A stretch of DNA of 32,858 nucleotides from JAICKN01 sp036491415. Its GTDB lineage: Bacteria; Acidobacteriota; Terriglobia; Terriglobales; Acidobacteriaceae. The notes beneath the pieces are model-generated. The model saw nothing but the letters and a program-made list of their open reading frames with translations, did not search any database and was not told where the DNA came from. Positions within the stretch are counted from its first letter, which is position 1; each line of letters starts with the position of its first letter. The stretch spans positions 1 through 32,858 of the forward strand of contig DASXCC010000109.1 of NCBI GenBank assembly GCA_036491415.1, given 5' to 3'. Below, piece after piece: positions 17,123 to 24,715 of this stretch. Made by a program: the position numbers and the translations under genes.

Positions 17123-18096
17123 TGCCGGGTTTCAATTTTGTTCAAATAAAATTTCCACGCCGATTCAATGATCCCTTCAAGTTCTGCATATTGCGGCTTC
17201 CAGTGCAGTTCCTGCTGAATTTTCTCTGAGCTCGCAATCAGCACCGCCGGATCGCCGCCTCGTCTCGGAGCCTCGAGTACTGGGATTCGCTTTCCCGTCA
17301 CTCGTACTGCCGATTGAATCACCTCGCGGACACTAAATCCTTTTCCGTTGCCCAGGTTATAAATGAGTTTGTCATGCTGCTGCAAAGCTTCCAGCGCCAG
17401 CAAATGGGCTTCCGCCAGGTCGAGGACGTGAATGTAATCGCGAACGCAGGTGCCATCTTGGGTTGGATAGTCTGTTCCGAAGATGGAAATATTTTGTCGC
17501 TTACCCGCAGCCGCCTGCAGTACAAGCGGAATTAAATGCGATTCAGGATTATGCCGTTCCCCCAATGTTTCCGTCGCGCCTGCAGCATTGAAATAGCGCA
17601 AACTTGCATAGCGAAATCCGTGTACCCGGTTCATCCACTCCAACGCGCGTTCCACCAACAACTTCGATTCGCCATACGCATTGGTCGGCTTTAAGGAATC
17701 CGACTCGCGAATCGGCGTGCTCTCCGGCTCTCCATAAAGTGCGGCGGTCGAGGAGAAAACTAATTTCTTGATCCCCGCTGTAATCATCTCTTCGAGCAAT
17801 ACCAGCGTCGCCGCCGTGTTCGCCCGGAAATAAAGTTCCGGCACACGCATCGACTCCCCAGCCTCAATCAGCGCGGCAAAATGCAGAACGGCTTCGGGCT
17901 TCACGCTGGCAAATAACTTTCGAAGCGTCTCCGGATGGGAAATATCACCCACCACCAACTCCGCGCCTGCGGGGACCGCATCGGGATATCCGTGGCACAA
18001 GTTATCGAGGATTGTGACCTTGTGTCCCGCCGCGACGAGTCGCGATGAAACGACGCTTCCGATGTATCCTGCTCCTCCGGTGACGAGAAGATTCAA
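17119..18096 (-). CDS. galE: UDP-glucose 4-epimerase
   Basis: This 325-residue short-chain dehydrogenase/reductase-type epimerase interconverts UDP-galactose and UDP-glucose with bound NAD. The Rossmann loop TGGAGYIGS is at residues 6-14. The catalytic pair is Y141 and K145 in AYGESK, with T117 in SSTAALYG replacing the Ser of the E. coli enzyme, a tolerated change. HFAALIEAGES and RYFNAAGA are family markers. The start is TTG, with GGAG six bases upstream; no nearby ATG fits. Converges with galT, sharing four bases at the stops (TAA within CTTAG), so there is no room for a terminator between them. Confidence 0.96.
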   Translation of the reverse strand: MNLLVTGGAGYIGSVVSSRLVAAGHKVTILDNLCHGYPDAVPAGAELVVGDISHPETLRKLFASVKPEAVLHFAALIEAGESMRVPELYFRANTAATLVLLEEMITAGIKKLVFSSTAALYGEPESTPIRESDSLKPTNAYGESKLLVERALEWMNRVHGFRYASLRYFNAAGATETLGERHNPESHLIPLVLQAAAGKRQNISIFGTDYPTQDGTCVRDYIHVLDLAEAHLLALEALQQHDKLIYNLGNGKGFSVREVIQSAVRVTGKRIPVLEAPRRGGDPAVLIASSEKIQQELHWKPQYAELEGIIESAWKFYLNKIETRH

Positions 18097-18138
18097 GCGG
18101 TTCTCCGTATGGGACTTTAAGTTTTAGAATTAAAAAAC

Positions 18139-18166
18139 AGAATATCTGAACGCTAGCACATCACAA
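18139..18166 (-). promoter_or_regulatory. Possible promoter of galE
   Basis: On the minus strand TTGTGA (plus 18161-18166) and TATTCT (18139-18144) are 16 bases apart in the 88-base gap between the GH27 stop and the galE start. Both hexamers are four of six matches, so galE could also be transcribed from the upstream genes only. Confidence 0.35.
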
Positions 18167-18184
18167 CGGACAGCACATTCACCA

Positions 18185-19576
18185 TTAGTCGGAAACTTTG
18201 TACAGCACGCAGCCGTGCGCAGGAATTGTCGCGGCAATCGCATTCGCGGCGCCCAAATCTTTGTGCAACCATAGATCGCGCATTTTGTATTTTGTTCCTG
18301 CCATGCCAAGTTCTTTCCAATCCACATGCACATCGTGAGCAGCTTCTCCAACATTGAAAAGCGCGACGTACTCGCCTTTGCCAGCTTCTGGCTGCGCCGC
18401 CCAAACCACCAAATCACCGTCGGACTTCACCATGCGATTGCCTTTTGAATGCTGATCAATGGCGATCACCTCAGCATTGGTCAGCAACGAAGTCGTCCAT
18501 TCATCATTTCTGGGAAGATTGGCTCCCACCATCAGCGGAGAACGGAACATCGACCACAGCGTCACCAATGTTCGCTGCTCGTCGTGCGTGAATTTTGTCT
18601 GGCGCGCTTCGCCCAATCCCGGCGCGGGCCCTAAATATCCCAACGGCAGCATGTCTGAATCAGGCCAATGCCCGGGCTCGGAAAGCGGCTCCCACTGCGC
18701 CACTCGGGGAAATTGATCGCCGAGTCCCTGCGGATACGGAACATTGCTATGCCACAAATCCCAAACGTCGTCAGAGATGCGCCAAAGCTGCGCATATTTC
18801 CGCATCTCATCTACTTTATCCATCGGCGCGGCGCCCGGCGAAAGGCTCAATACAATCGGCCTTCCAGTTTTCGTAAGCGCAGTGCTCAACATGCGGATCT
18901 CGTCCCCTTTATATGGCCGGCTCGCGATGCAATCCACTTTAATGAAATCCACATCCCAGCTTGCATAGAGCTTGGCGATGGAATCGTAGTACGCCTGCGC
19001 CGCAGGTTTCGCTGGATCAAGTCCGTAATTATCGGGATTCCACGGACAAGTATCGGAGGTATCCGCAGCATCTGCGGCATGATAAGAAGATCCCGCAATG
19101 GGAAGGTTCTTCTGTACCGCTTCTTTAGGAATTCCGCGCAAAATGTGAATTCCAAATTTCAAACCGAGCGAATGGATATACGCCGCCAGTGGTTTGAATC
19201 CCGCATCATTGGCAGAAGATGGAAAGCGATTTGCCGCAGGAATATATCGTCCATTTGAATCCAGGCTGAACTTTGATTCAGTCGAATTCCCTGACGCCCT
19301 GGGATTCGTAACGAACCATTCCATGTCCACAACGATGTACTGCCATCCGTAGGGCTTTAAATTTTTGGCAAACCAGTCCGCATTCGCTTTCACGTCAGCT
19401 TCGCTCACCGTCGTGCCATAGGAATCCCAACTGTTCCATCCCATCGGCGGCGTCGCGGCCAATAGCGAAGCATTCGTCTGAGCATCCACTTGCGTGAAGC
19501 ACACGATCATCGCTAACAGCACAAAAACCATCATTGGATTTCGCACGCTTAAAGGATTTCGCACGCTTGAAAACAT
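18185..19576 (-). CDS. Exported GH27 alpha-galactosidase
   Basis: This 463-residue glycosidase should remove terminal alpha-galactose from oligosaccharides or galactomannan-type glycans outside the cytoplasm. The family opening TPPMGWNSWDSYG is at about residues 42-54. The nucleophile is D215 in DFIKVDC and the acid/base is D270 in WRISDDVW; D84 in VVDMEW adds a substrate contact. A C-terminal antiparallel beta domain follows. I chose the ATG at 19576 because AAGGAG lies eight bases upstream; a GTG nine bases earlier abuts that Shine-Dalgarno. The signal peptide runs to about residue 32 (VDAQ). An 18-base tandem duplication near the start repeats SVRNP. The gene lies 99 bases behind the two-helix protein, separated from it by a terminator-like hairpin. 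Confidence 0.93.
   Translation of the reverse strand: MFSSVRNPLSVRNPMMVFVLLAMIVCFTQVDAQTNASLLAATPPMGWNSWDSYGTTVSEADVKANADWFAKNLKPYGWQYIVVDMEWFVTNPRASGNSTESKFSLDSNGRYIPAANRFPSSANDAGFKPLAAYIHSLGLKFGIHILRGIPKEAVQKNLPIAGSSYHAADAADTSDTCPWNPDNYGLDPAKPAAQAYYDSIAKLYASWDVDFIKVDCIASRPYKGDEIRMLSTALTKTGRPIVLSLSPGAAPMDKVDEMRKYAQLWRISDDVWDLWHSNVPYPQGLGDQFPRVAQWEPLSEPGHWPDSDMLPLGYLGPAPGLGEARQTKFTHDEQRTLVTLWSMFRSPLMVGANLPRNDEWTTSLLTNAEVIAIDQHSKGNRMVKSDGDLVVWAAQPEAGKGEYVALFNVGEAAHDVHVDWKELGMAGTKYKMRDLWLHKDLGAANAIAATIPAHGCVLYKVSD
19536..19571 (-). repeat. In-frame 18-base tandem duplication in the GH27 signal region
   Basis: Positions 19536-19553 and 19554-19571 are identical except one base (the 16th is A in the first copy and G in the second). 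The result is a doubled six-residue unit, SVRNPL and SVRNPM, in the positively charged part of the signal peptide. It lengthens that part without breaking the frame. It is probably a replication-slippage product. Confidence 0.8.
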
Positions 19577-19589
19577 GGGATTCACTCCT

Positions 19590-19624
19590 TAAAAATAATG
19601 TGGCAAACAGGATCATTTGCCACA
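19590..19624 (-). terminator. Terminator-like hairpin in the GH27 leader
   Basis: On the minus strand a perfect nine-base-pair stem (TGTGGCAAA with TTTGCCACA, plus-strand arms 19616-19624 and 19599-19607) with an 8-base loop is followed by TTATTTTT and then, directly, the AAGGAG of the GH27 gene. It looks like a Rho-independent terminator for the araD-symporter operon that also controls read-through into GH27. A second GGCAAA about 30 bases upstream (plus 19643-19648) could pair with the same TTTGCC arm. Confidence 0.65.
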
Positions 19625-19675
19625 CTGAAGAGCAATCGCGACTTTGCCGCCGCGACTGATAATTTTTTTATTTTT

Positions 19676-19879
19676 CTACGCGTGCTTGGGCCGGAATTGA
19701 ATGCAATAGAACAAACCAATCACAAACAACAACGCGCCCCACCAAACATTCGCGTGCAAGTTATAAAGGACAATGGTGACCTCAGCTGGCGGAGTCGCCA
19801 GCTGATAGAGCCCGGCAGCCAGAATCAAGGCACCATTAATTAACAGCGAAAATCCAATAAAGAACCAGATCGAAATCAT
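19676..19879 (-). CDS. Small two-helix membrane protein beside the SSS symporter
   Basis: This 67-residue protein has two hydrophobic helices (about residues 4-25 and 45-61, the second WWGALLFVIGLFYCIQF) joined by a short polar loop with LATPPAEVTIVLYNLHAN. A short basic C-terminus (RPKHA) suggests the tail lies in the cytoplasm. GGAGG is nine bases upstream of the ATG, and the gene begins 16 bases after the symporter stop, so the two are co-translated. I do not recognise a named family. Small membrane proteins next to transporters often stabilise or regulate them, which would fit, but that is inference. Confidence 0.72.
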   Translation of the reverse strand: MISIWFFIGFSLLINGALILAAGLYQLATPPAEVTIVLYNLHANVWWGALLFVIGLFYCIQFRPKHA

Positions 19880-19895
19880 GCCTAAAATCCTCCAG

Positions 19896-21599
19896 CTACC
19901 AGAAGATGATGTTCAGGGCCAGGAAAATAACCACGACGACTCCTGCCCAGAAAATAGGTTTGTGATAAAGCGGAACATTCTCCACGCGGGGAATTTTCGT
20001 AAGCCCCATCACCAGTCCGTCCAGCTCAGCATCCGTTTTAGGTTTCGTAACCAGACTCACTAACACAGTCACGATCACGCAAACCACAAACGACCACAGC
20101 GCCTGGTACATGTCTTGTGCCATGGGCTTCGCATACGGCGATAGGGCAACGTAACGGAGCGCAGTCGGGTCGGCGTGCACCCATCCCCACATGCCGATCG
20201 ACGTGCATGTGCCGCACAGCAAGCCCAGGAACCCGGCAGGGCCCGTCGCGCGCTTCCAAAGCATACCCAGCACGACCGTTCCGAACAGAGGAGCAATGAA
20301 GAAGCTGAAGAGCGCCTGCACATAGTCCATAATGCTGGCTGCGTGCATGACAAGATAAGCGGTAAGGATGCTGATCACGACACCAATGACTGTTGTCCAT
20401 CGGCCCATGCTTACGTAGTGCTTGTCAGTGCCTTTGCTGTTGATCATTGGACGATAGATGTCATACGTCCACACCGTCGTAAATGCGCTTACGTTACCGG
20501 CCATACCGGACATGAAACCTGCAATCAGAGCCGTTACGCCAAGACCAAGCAATCCCGGCCCGCAATAACGAGCAAGCATCAATGGCAGCACGTCGTTGTA
20601 GCTGTGACCACCAGTTATTGCCGCTTGCGCTTCACCGGTGAGATGCATAGGAAGCAAACCTAGTCCAAGCAACCCGGGCAGGATGACGATGAGTGGAACA
20701 AACATCTTGAATCCTGCTCCAATGATGGGTGCCATTTCCGCGCTCCGAAGATCTTTGGCTGCGAGAATGCGCTGCACAACCAGAAAATCCGTTGTCCAGT
20801 AACCCATCGAAATAACAGCACCTAAACCGAATACAATGCCGGTCCAATGAATACCCATGGGGTTTGAATTGAACGCGCCAAGTCCCGACCATAAATGGAC
20901 ATACTGCTCTGAGGCACGCTGCGCAATGAGGACCTTGAGATGCCCCCACCCTCCAGCTTCGTATAAACCAAGAATCGGAATCAGCAGCGCACCCGCCCAA
21001 ATTAAGAAGAATTGTAGAACTTCGTTAAAGATCGCGGAACGCAAGCCGCCCAGCGTAACGTATACGGCCACTGTGAGCGATGAGATCAGGATGCTGAAGT
21101 TGAGGTTCCAGCCCAGCACGATCTGCATGACTTTTGCCATGGCGAACATATTGACGCCGCTCATCAGCACGGTCATGAAACCAAAAGAAATTGCGGACAA
21201 CGCGCGCGCAGGCTCTCCGAAACGAAGCTTTAAATATCCAGGTACAGAGTGGGTTTTTGAGATGTAGTAAAACGGCATCATTACCAGCGCCAGGAACAAC
21301 ATCGCGGGAATTGCGCCAATCCAGTACCAGTGTGTAGCGAGAATGCCATACTGATAAGCCGATCCCGCCCAGCCCATCAACTCCAGCGCGCCAAGATTGG
21401 CGGAGAGGAAGCTCAAGCCGGCGACCCATGAACTCATCTCGCGGCCGGCCATGAAGAAATCTTCACCGGTGTTCGATTGACCTTTGAGATACCAGCCAAT
21501 CGCCAGCACCAGTGCAAAATAGAAAACAATAATCACTATATCGACCGGAGCCAGCTTTACCAGCCGCTCCATTGCAAACATCGCCATCACTGGCATCAT
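19896..21599 (-). CDS. Sodium:solute symporter (SSS/SLC5 family), probable sugar uptake
   Basis: This 567-residue inner-membrane protein has about 13-14 hydrophobic helices. The first starts at VDIVIIVFYFALVLAIGWYL, and GREMSSWVAGLSFLSANLGALEL is the typical SSS segment around helices 2-3, with SxLSANxG-like sodium-site residues. YVTLGGLRSAIFNEVLQFFL and MGYWTTDFLVVQRILAAKD are the standard SLC5 central motifs. Many close relatives of this type carry glucose or galactose with sodium. Its ATG overlaps the araD stop by four bases (ATGA), and the two-helix protein follows 16 bases later. Context favours galactose or L-arabinose, but specificity is not shown by sequence. Confidence 0.92.
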   Translation of the reverse strand: MMPVMAMFAMERLVKLAPVDIVIIVFYFALVLAIGWYLKGQSNTGEDFFMAGREMSSWVAGLSFLSANLGALELMGWAGSAYQYGILATHWYWIGAIPAMLFLALVMMPFYYISKTHSVPGYLKLRFGEPARALSAISFGFMTVLMSGVNMFAMAKVMQIVLGWNLNFSILISSLTVAVYVTLGGLRSAIFNEVLQFFLIWAGALLIPILGLYEAGGWGHLKVLIAQRASEQYVHLWSGLGAFNSNPMGIHWTGIVFGLGAVISMGYWTTDFLVVQRILAAKDLRSAEMAPIIGAGFKMFVPLIVILPGLLGLGLLPMHLTGEAQAAITGGHSYNDVLPLMLARYCGPGLLGLGVTALIAGFMSGMAGNVSAFTTVWTYDIYRPMINSKGTDKHYVSMGRWTTVIGVVISILTAYLVMHAASIMDYVQALFSFFIAPLFGTVVLGMLWKRATGPAGFLGLLCGTCTSIGMWGWVHADPTALRYVALSPYAKPMAQDMYQALWSFVVCVIVTVLVSLVTKPKTDAELDGLVMGLTKIPRVENVPLYHKPIFWAGVVVVIFLALNIIFW

Positions 21600-22300
21600 T
21601 GTTTTTGTCCTATCTGTCCGTAATATGCGCTGCTTCCGTGTTTTCTCAAATAATGCTTGTCATGCAGGTCTCGCGAAATGCCTTCGGCTTTTTCGTTGAT
21701 GCTCAACGTCAAATACGCCATTCGCGCGACCGCTTCCAGGACCACAGCATTATGCGCCGCCGCTTTTACGTCCGGTCCCCACACGAATGGTGCGTGGTTG
21801 GCAACGAGCACTGCGGGAACCGCGGAATAGTCTATATGCTCGAACGCTCGAGCGATAGCACTTCCTGTGTTTTTTTCATACTCATCCACGATCTCCGCTT
21901 TGCTCATGGAATCAGTGACCGGCACCGGCCCATGAAAATAATCGGCGTGTGTGGTGCCGAAAGGCGGGATCGGTTTTCTGGCCTGCGCCCACGCGGTGGC
22001 ATATTCCGAATGCGTGTGGACCACGCCGCCGATTTTCGGAAATACTTTATAAAGCAGAACGTGTGTCGGCAGGTCCGAGGATGGGCGCATCTTACCTTCC
22101 ATAATTTTTCCCTCGAGGTCGGTCACGACCAGATGTTCCGGTTTCATTTCCTCGTAGGGAACACCGCTGGGCTTGATCACTACCAGCCCCTCTTCCCGCG
22201 AAATACCGCTCGCATTGCCGAACGTATAGAGCACCAATCCGCGGCGCACGATTTCCAGGTTGGCTTCGAGAACTTCTTCACGCAATTTGGCTAAAAGCAT
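21596..22300 (-). CDS. araD: L-ribulose-5-phosphate 4-epimerase
   Basis: This 234-residue class II aldolase-like enzyme converts L-ribulose-5-phosphate to D-xylulose-5-phosphate. The numbering follows the E. coli enzyme closely: D76, zinc ligands H95 and H97 in VVHTHSEY, D120 in TTHADYF, H169 in VANHAPF (171 in E. coli), and Y227 near the C-terminus. FGNASGI and KPSGVPYE supply the phosphate site. The start ATG has AAGGA eight bases upstream. A TTGACA promoter and a LacI-type operator lie just in front, and the symporter is coupled downstream. araA and araB are absent from the window. Confidence 0.96.
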   Translation of the reverse strand: MLLAKLREEVLEANLEIVRRGLVLYTFGNASGISREEGLVVIKPSGVPYEEMKPEHLVVTDLEGKIMEGKMRPSSDLPTHVLLYKVFPKIGGVVHTHSEYATAWAQARKPIPPFGTTHADYFHGPVPVTDSMSKAEIVDEYEKNTGSAIARAFEHIDYSAVPAVLVANHAPFVWGPDVKAAAHNAVVLEAVARMAYLTLSINEKAEGISRDLHDKHYLRKHGSSAYYGQIGQKQ

Positions 22301-22325
22301 TCTTCAGTTCCTTCTGAGGATTCCC

Positions 22326-22339
22326 AGTAAACGTTTTCT
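22326..22339 (-). promoter_or_regulatory. LacI-type operator upstream of araD
   Basis: The minus-strand 14-mer AGAAAACGTTTACT has the core AAACGTTT and fits GNAANCGNTTNC at every defined position; only the outer T and A of the full pattern differ. It lies 26-39 bases upstream of the araD start and 9 bases downstream of the -10 element, a repressor position. The GH39 gene has the same core. Confidence 0.6.
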
Positions 22340-22348
22340 AGAAGTAGG

Positions 22349-22377
22349 AAAGTAGTAGACATGCCCGCCTTTGTCAA
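22349..22377 (-). promoter_or_regulatory. Promoter of the araD-symporter operon
   Basis: On the minus strand TTGACA (plus 22372-22377) and TACTTT (22349-22354) are exactly 17 bases apart. The -35 is perfect, while the -10 matches at three positions only, so an activator or strong initial-region bases may be involved. Confidence 0.5.
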
Positions 22378-22451
22378 CCGCCGAATGTCCCTTGCATATG
22401 GCCGACAAAAACTGCATTTCCCCTTTACTCGCGAAGCTTATGAACGCGCTT

Positions 22452-23348
22452 TTACAAACGAAGCCGGGACACCTGCGGATAGGATTCAGGCTCCACTAAC
22501 GTATCTTCTGGCGGCGCGGCCCCGGATTGCAATGCCGAAGCCAATAGTTCCAGCGCTTTGGTGGTTAGCGGCGGCGTAATCACGGTAGCCTTCAGCAATC
22601 CCTGACTCACAAAAGCTTGCCCCTTTGTTTGGATGCCGTCGCATCCCGTAAAAGGTAACCGCAAAAGCTTCTCGCGCTCCTGCATGTTGTCGTGGTCTTC
22701 AATGGCCTTTCTGGCGCCCAAAGCCATGGCATCATTCTGGCAGCCGATCACGGTTACATTGAGATCTTTCGAAGTCTGCAAACGCAGCCAGGACTTCATC
22801 GCCTGGTAGGCGCTGTTCCCCGTCCAATCCCCGCGGATAGTTTTGACCGCAATGTCTTCGCGCTTGGTTTCGAGCATCCCGAGCTTGCGGTCTTGCGCGG
22901 TATCGCTCAGCGATGGCCCTTCCACATACAGCAACGCGCCTTTTGGAGGAGTTAATGCATTAATCTGCTCGCCTTGAATTTGCCCCACCGCGCGATTGTT
23001 GGTGCTCACGCTGAACATAGGCGCGGAATTCTTTCGCCGCAGAGCGCTCATGTAATCGACGTGGCGATTCAAAACTACCCATCCGATTCCAGCCGACGCC
23101 GCGGCCTGCGCCACTTGCGGCATTCCGGTGCCGACAGGTTCTACGATGATCGTGTCAGGATGTGACTCTTTAGCGCCTTGAATAATCTGCACCAGCTGCA
23201 GGCTCTGGTTTACGCCATCATTCCCGGCATAAATGATGCTGACGTCCATGTTGAACTTTCTTGCCGTTGCTGTTGCTGCTGCCGCCTGCGCCTGCTGAAA
23301 ATCGTTTTCCTCGGTAATAAGCGCCACAACAATACGCAACCTGTTCAT
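22452..23348 (-). CDS. Orphan sugar-binding protein without a signal peptide
   Basis: This 298-residue protein has the type 1 periplasmic-binding fold of ribose/galactose receptors (Peripla_BP_4-like). The first beta strand (LRIVVALITEE) begins at residue 3, followed by LQLVQIIQGAKESHPDTIIVEP and, in the second lobe, GNSAYQAMKSWLRLQ, TVIGCQNDAMALGARKA and PFTGCDGIQTKGQ. It lacks a signal peptide, an HTH, and ABC permease or ATPase neighbours, so it is expected in the cytoplasm. Its ATG has no Shine-Dalgarno, and an in-frame stop lies about 60 bases upstream. The good Shine-Dalgarno (AGAGG before an ATG at 23412) drives a different frame. It lies 70 bases after galM and 151 before araD, so a sugar-sensing role is possible. 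Confidence 0.8.
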   Translation of the reverse strand: MNRLRIVVALITEENDFQQAQAAAATATARKFNMDVSIIYAGNDGVNQSLQLVQIIQGAKESHPDTIIVEPVGTGMPQVAQAAASAGIGWVVLNRHVDYMSALRRKNSAPMFSVSTNNRAVGQIQGEQINALTPPKGALLYVEGPSLSDTAQDRKLGMLETKREDIAVKTIRGDWTGNSAYQAMKSWLRLQTSKDLNVTVIGCQNDAMALGARKAIEDHDNMQEREKLLRLPFTGCDGIQTKGQAFVSQGLLKATVITPPLTTKALELLASALQSGAAPPEDTLVEPESYPQVSRLRL

Positions 23349-23418
23349 AGAAGGGCCCCGTGGTCCCGTGATCCCTATGCTTGATTTCTTCCTGCTGTAA
23401 AAACAAATTCATGTCCTC

Positions 23419-24537
23419 TTACTTTTGCGTGCCGAAGCGGAAAATCGTTACCGTATGGTAATGCTGTCCTGGCTTCAACTCCGTCGAAGGAAATTTCGGA
23501 TGGTTCGGAGAATCCGGATAATGCTGCGTCTCCAGGCAGAACGCATCGCGGAAGTTGTAAGTCTTGCCGTCCTTCCCCGCGAGCGGACCTTCGAGGTGAT
23601 TGCCGCTGTAGAACTGAACACTTGGCTGGTCGGTCAGAACTTCCAAAGTCCGGCCTGATGATGGATCGTAAGCTTTCGCCGCGAGTGCAATTTTGCCGGT
23701 CTTGTTGTCGAGTACCCAGTTGTGGTCGTATCCAATTCCCAGCTTCAATTGTTCATTGCCGGAATTGATCCGCTCTCCAATCGCATGTGGCTTAAGGAAA
23801 TCAAACGGCGTGCCCGCAACCGCTGCAATTTCTCCCGTCGGAATTAATGTCGCATCCACCGGCGTGTAATGCGAGGCGTTGATCTGCACTACCTGCTTTA
23901 GAATGTCACCACTTCCCTGTCCCGCAAGATTGAAGTAAGAATGATTTGTAAGATTCACGACGGTGTCTTTGTCCGTGGTCGCGGCATACTCAATCTTCAG
24001 ATCATTTCCCTCGAGCGTGTAGCGTACGGTGGTCGCCAAAGCTCCCGGGAATCCCTGATCGCCATCTTTGCTCACATACGACAGCTCGATTCCGCCTTCA
24101 ATCTCCTTCGCATTCCACACGGCTTTGTCGAAACCCTTGCCGCCATGCAGGGTATTCGGGCCATCGTTGGTGGGAAGCGTGTACGTCTTGCCATTCAACG
24201 CAAAATGGCCTTTGGCGATGCGGTTCCCGTAGCGCCCGATGATTGCGCCAAAGAACGGACTCTTCGCCTGATACGCCTCGATGGAATCAAATCCCAGGAC
24301 GATGTCGCCCAGCTGTCCATTGCGGTCCGGAGTCTTCAGCGAAACAATCGTCCCGCCATACGTCATGATCCGCGCTTCAATCGCGCCGTCGCTTAAGGTG
24401 TAAATATCTACCGGAGTGCCATCAGAAGTTTTGCCGAACGATGCTTTGCTCACTTTAGTCTTCGCTTCCATATTCATTGCACATAAACCCAAAAAGAAAA
24501 TTCCCAGCGCGATGGAAATCAGGTTCTTCGCGGACAT
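23419..24537 (-). CDS. galM: Exported aldose 1-epimerase (mutarotase)
   Basis: This 372-residue enzyme interconverts alpha and beta anomers of galactose and other aldoses. TPVDIYTLSDGAIEARIMTYGGTIVSL opens the galactose-mutarotase fold. The catalytic residues are expected in VVNLTNHSYFNL (His) and near LETQHYPDSPNH (Glu), both present. I place the start at the ATG at 24537, six bases after AAGGA; a GTG at 24552 would put the Shine-Dalgarno inside the gene. A signal peptide (NLISIALGIFFLGLCAMNMEA) follows, so it acts in the periplasm. It precedes the orphan binding protein by 70 bases and follows the GH39 gene after 178 bases. That last gap holds no gene or clear terminator. Confidence 0.94.
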   Translation of the reverse strand: MSAKNLISIALGIFFLGLCAMNMEAKTKVSKASFGKTSDGTPVDIYTLSDGAIEARIMTYGGTIVSLKTPDRNGQLGDIVLGFDSIEAYQAKSPFFGAIIGRYGNRIAKGHFALNGKTYTLPTNDGPNTLHGGKGFDKAVWNAKEIEGGIELSYVSKDGDQGFPGALATTVRYTLEGNDLKIEYAATTDKDTVVNLTNHSYFNLAGQGSGDILKQVVQINASHYTPVDATLIPTGEIAAVAGTPFDFLKPHAIGERINSGNEQLKLGIGYDHNWVLDNKTGKIALAAKAYDPSSGRTLEVLTDQPSVQFYSGNHLEGPLAGKDGKTYNFRDAFCLETQHYPDSPNHPKFPSTELKPGQHYHTVTIFRFGTQK

Positions 24538-24715
24538 TCTGCTTCCTTTCACAAACGAAAAATGGCGTCTTGGCCAGAAAGTGCTTAGTAAATGCCTGCG
24601 AATTTTAACCTATTTCCAGGGGACTGCTTCATTTTTATCAGGAACAGGAACCACGATCTTGACCCCTAGATTCTTTGGCTGGCGCGGGTTTTGTGCGCAC
24701 TCACTATCGCACGCG

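Noticed and set aside
19583..19585. GTG as the GH27 start
   Set aside because: It directly abuts the AAGGAG, leaving no spacing; the ATG nine bases on is placed correctly.
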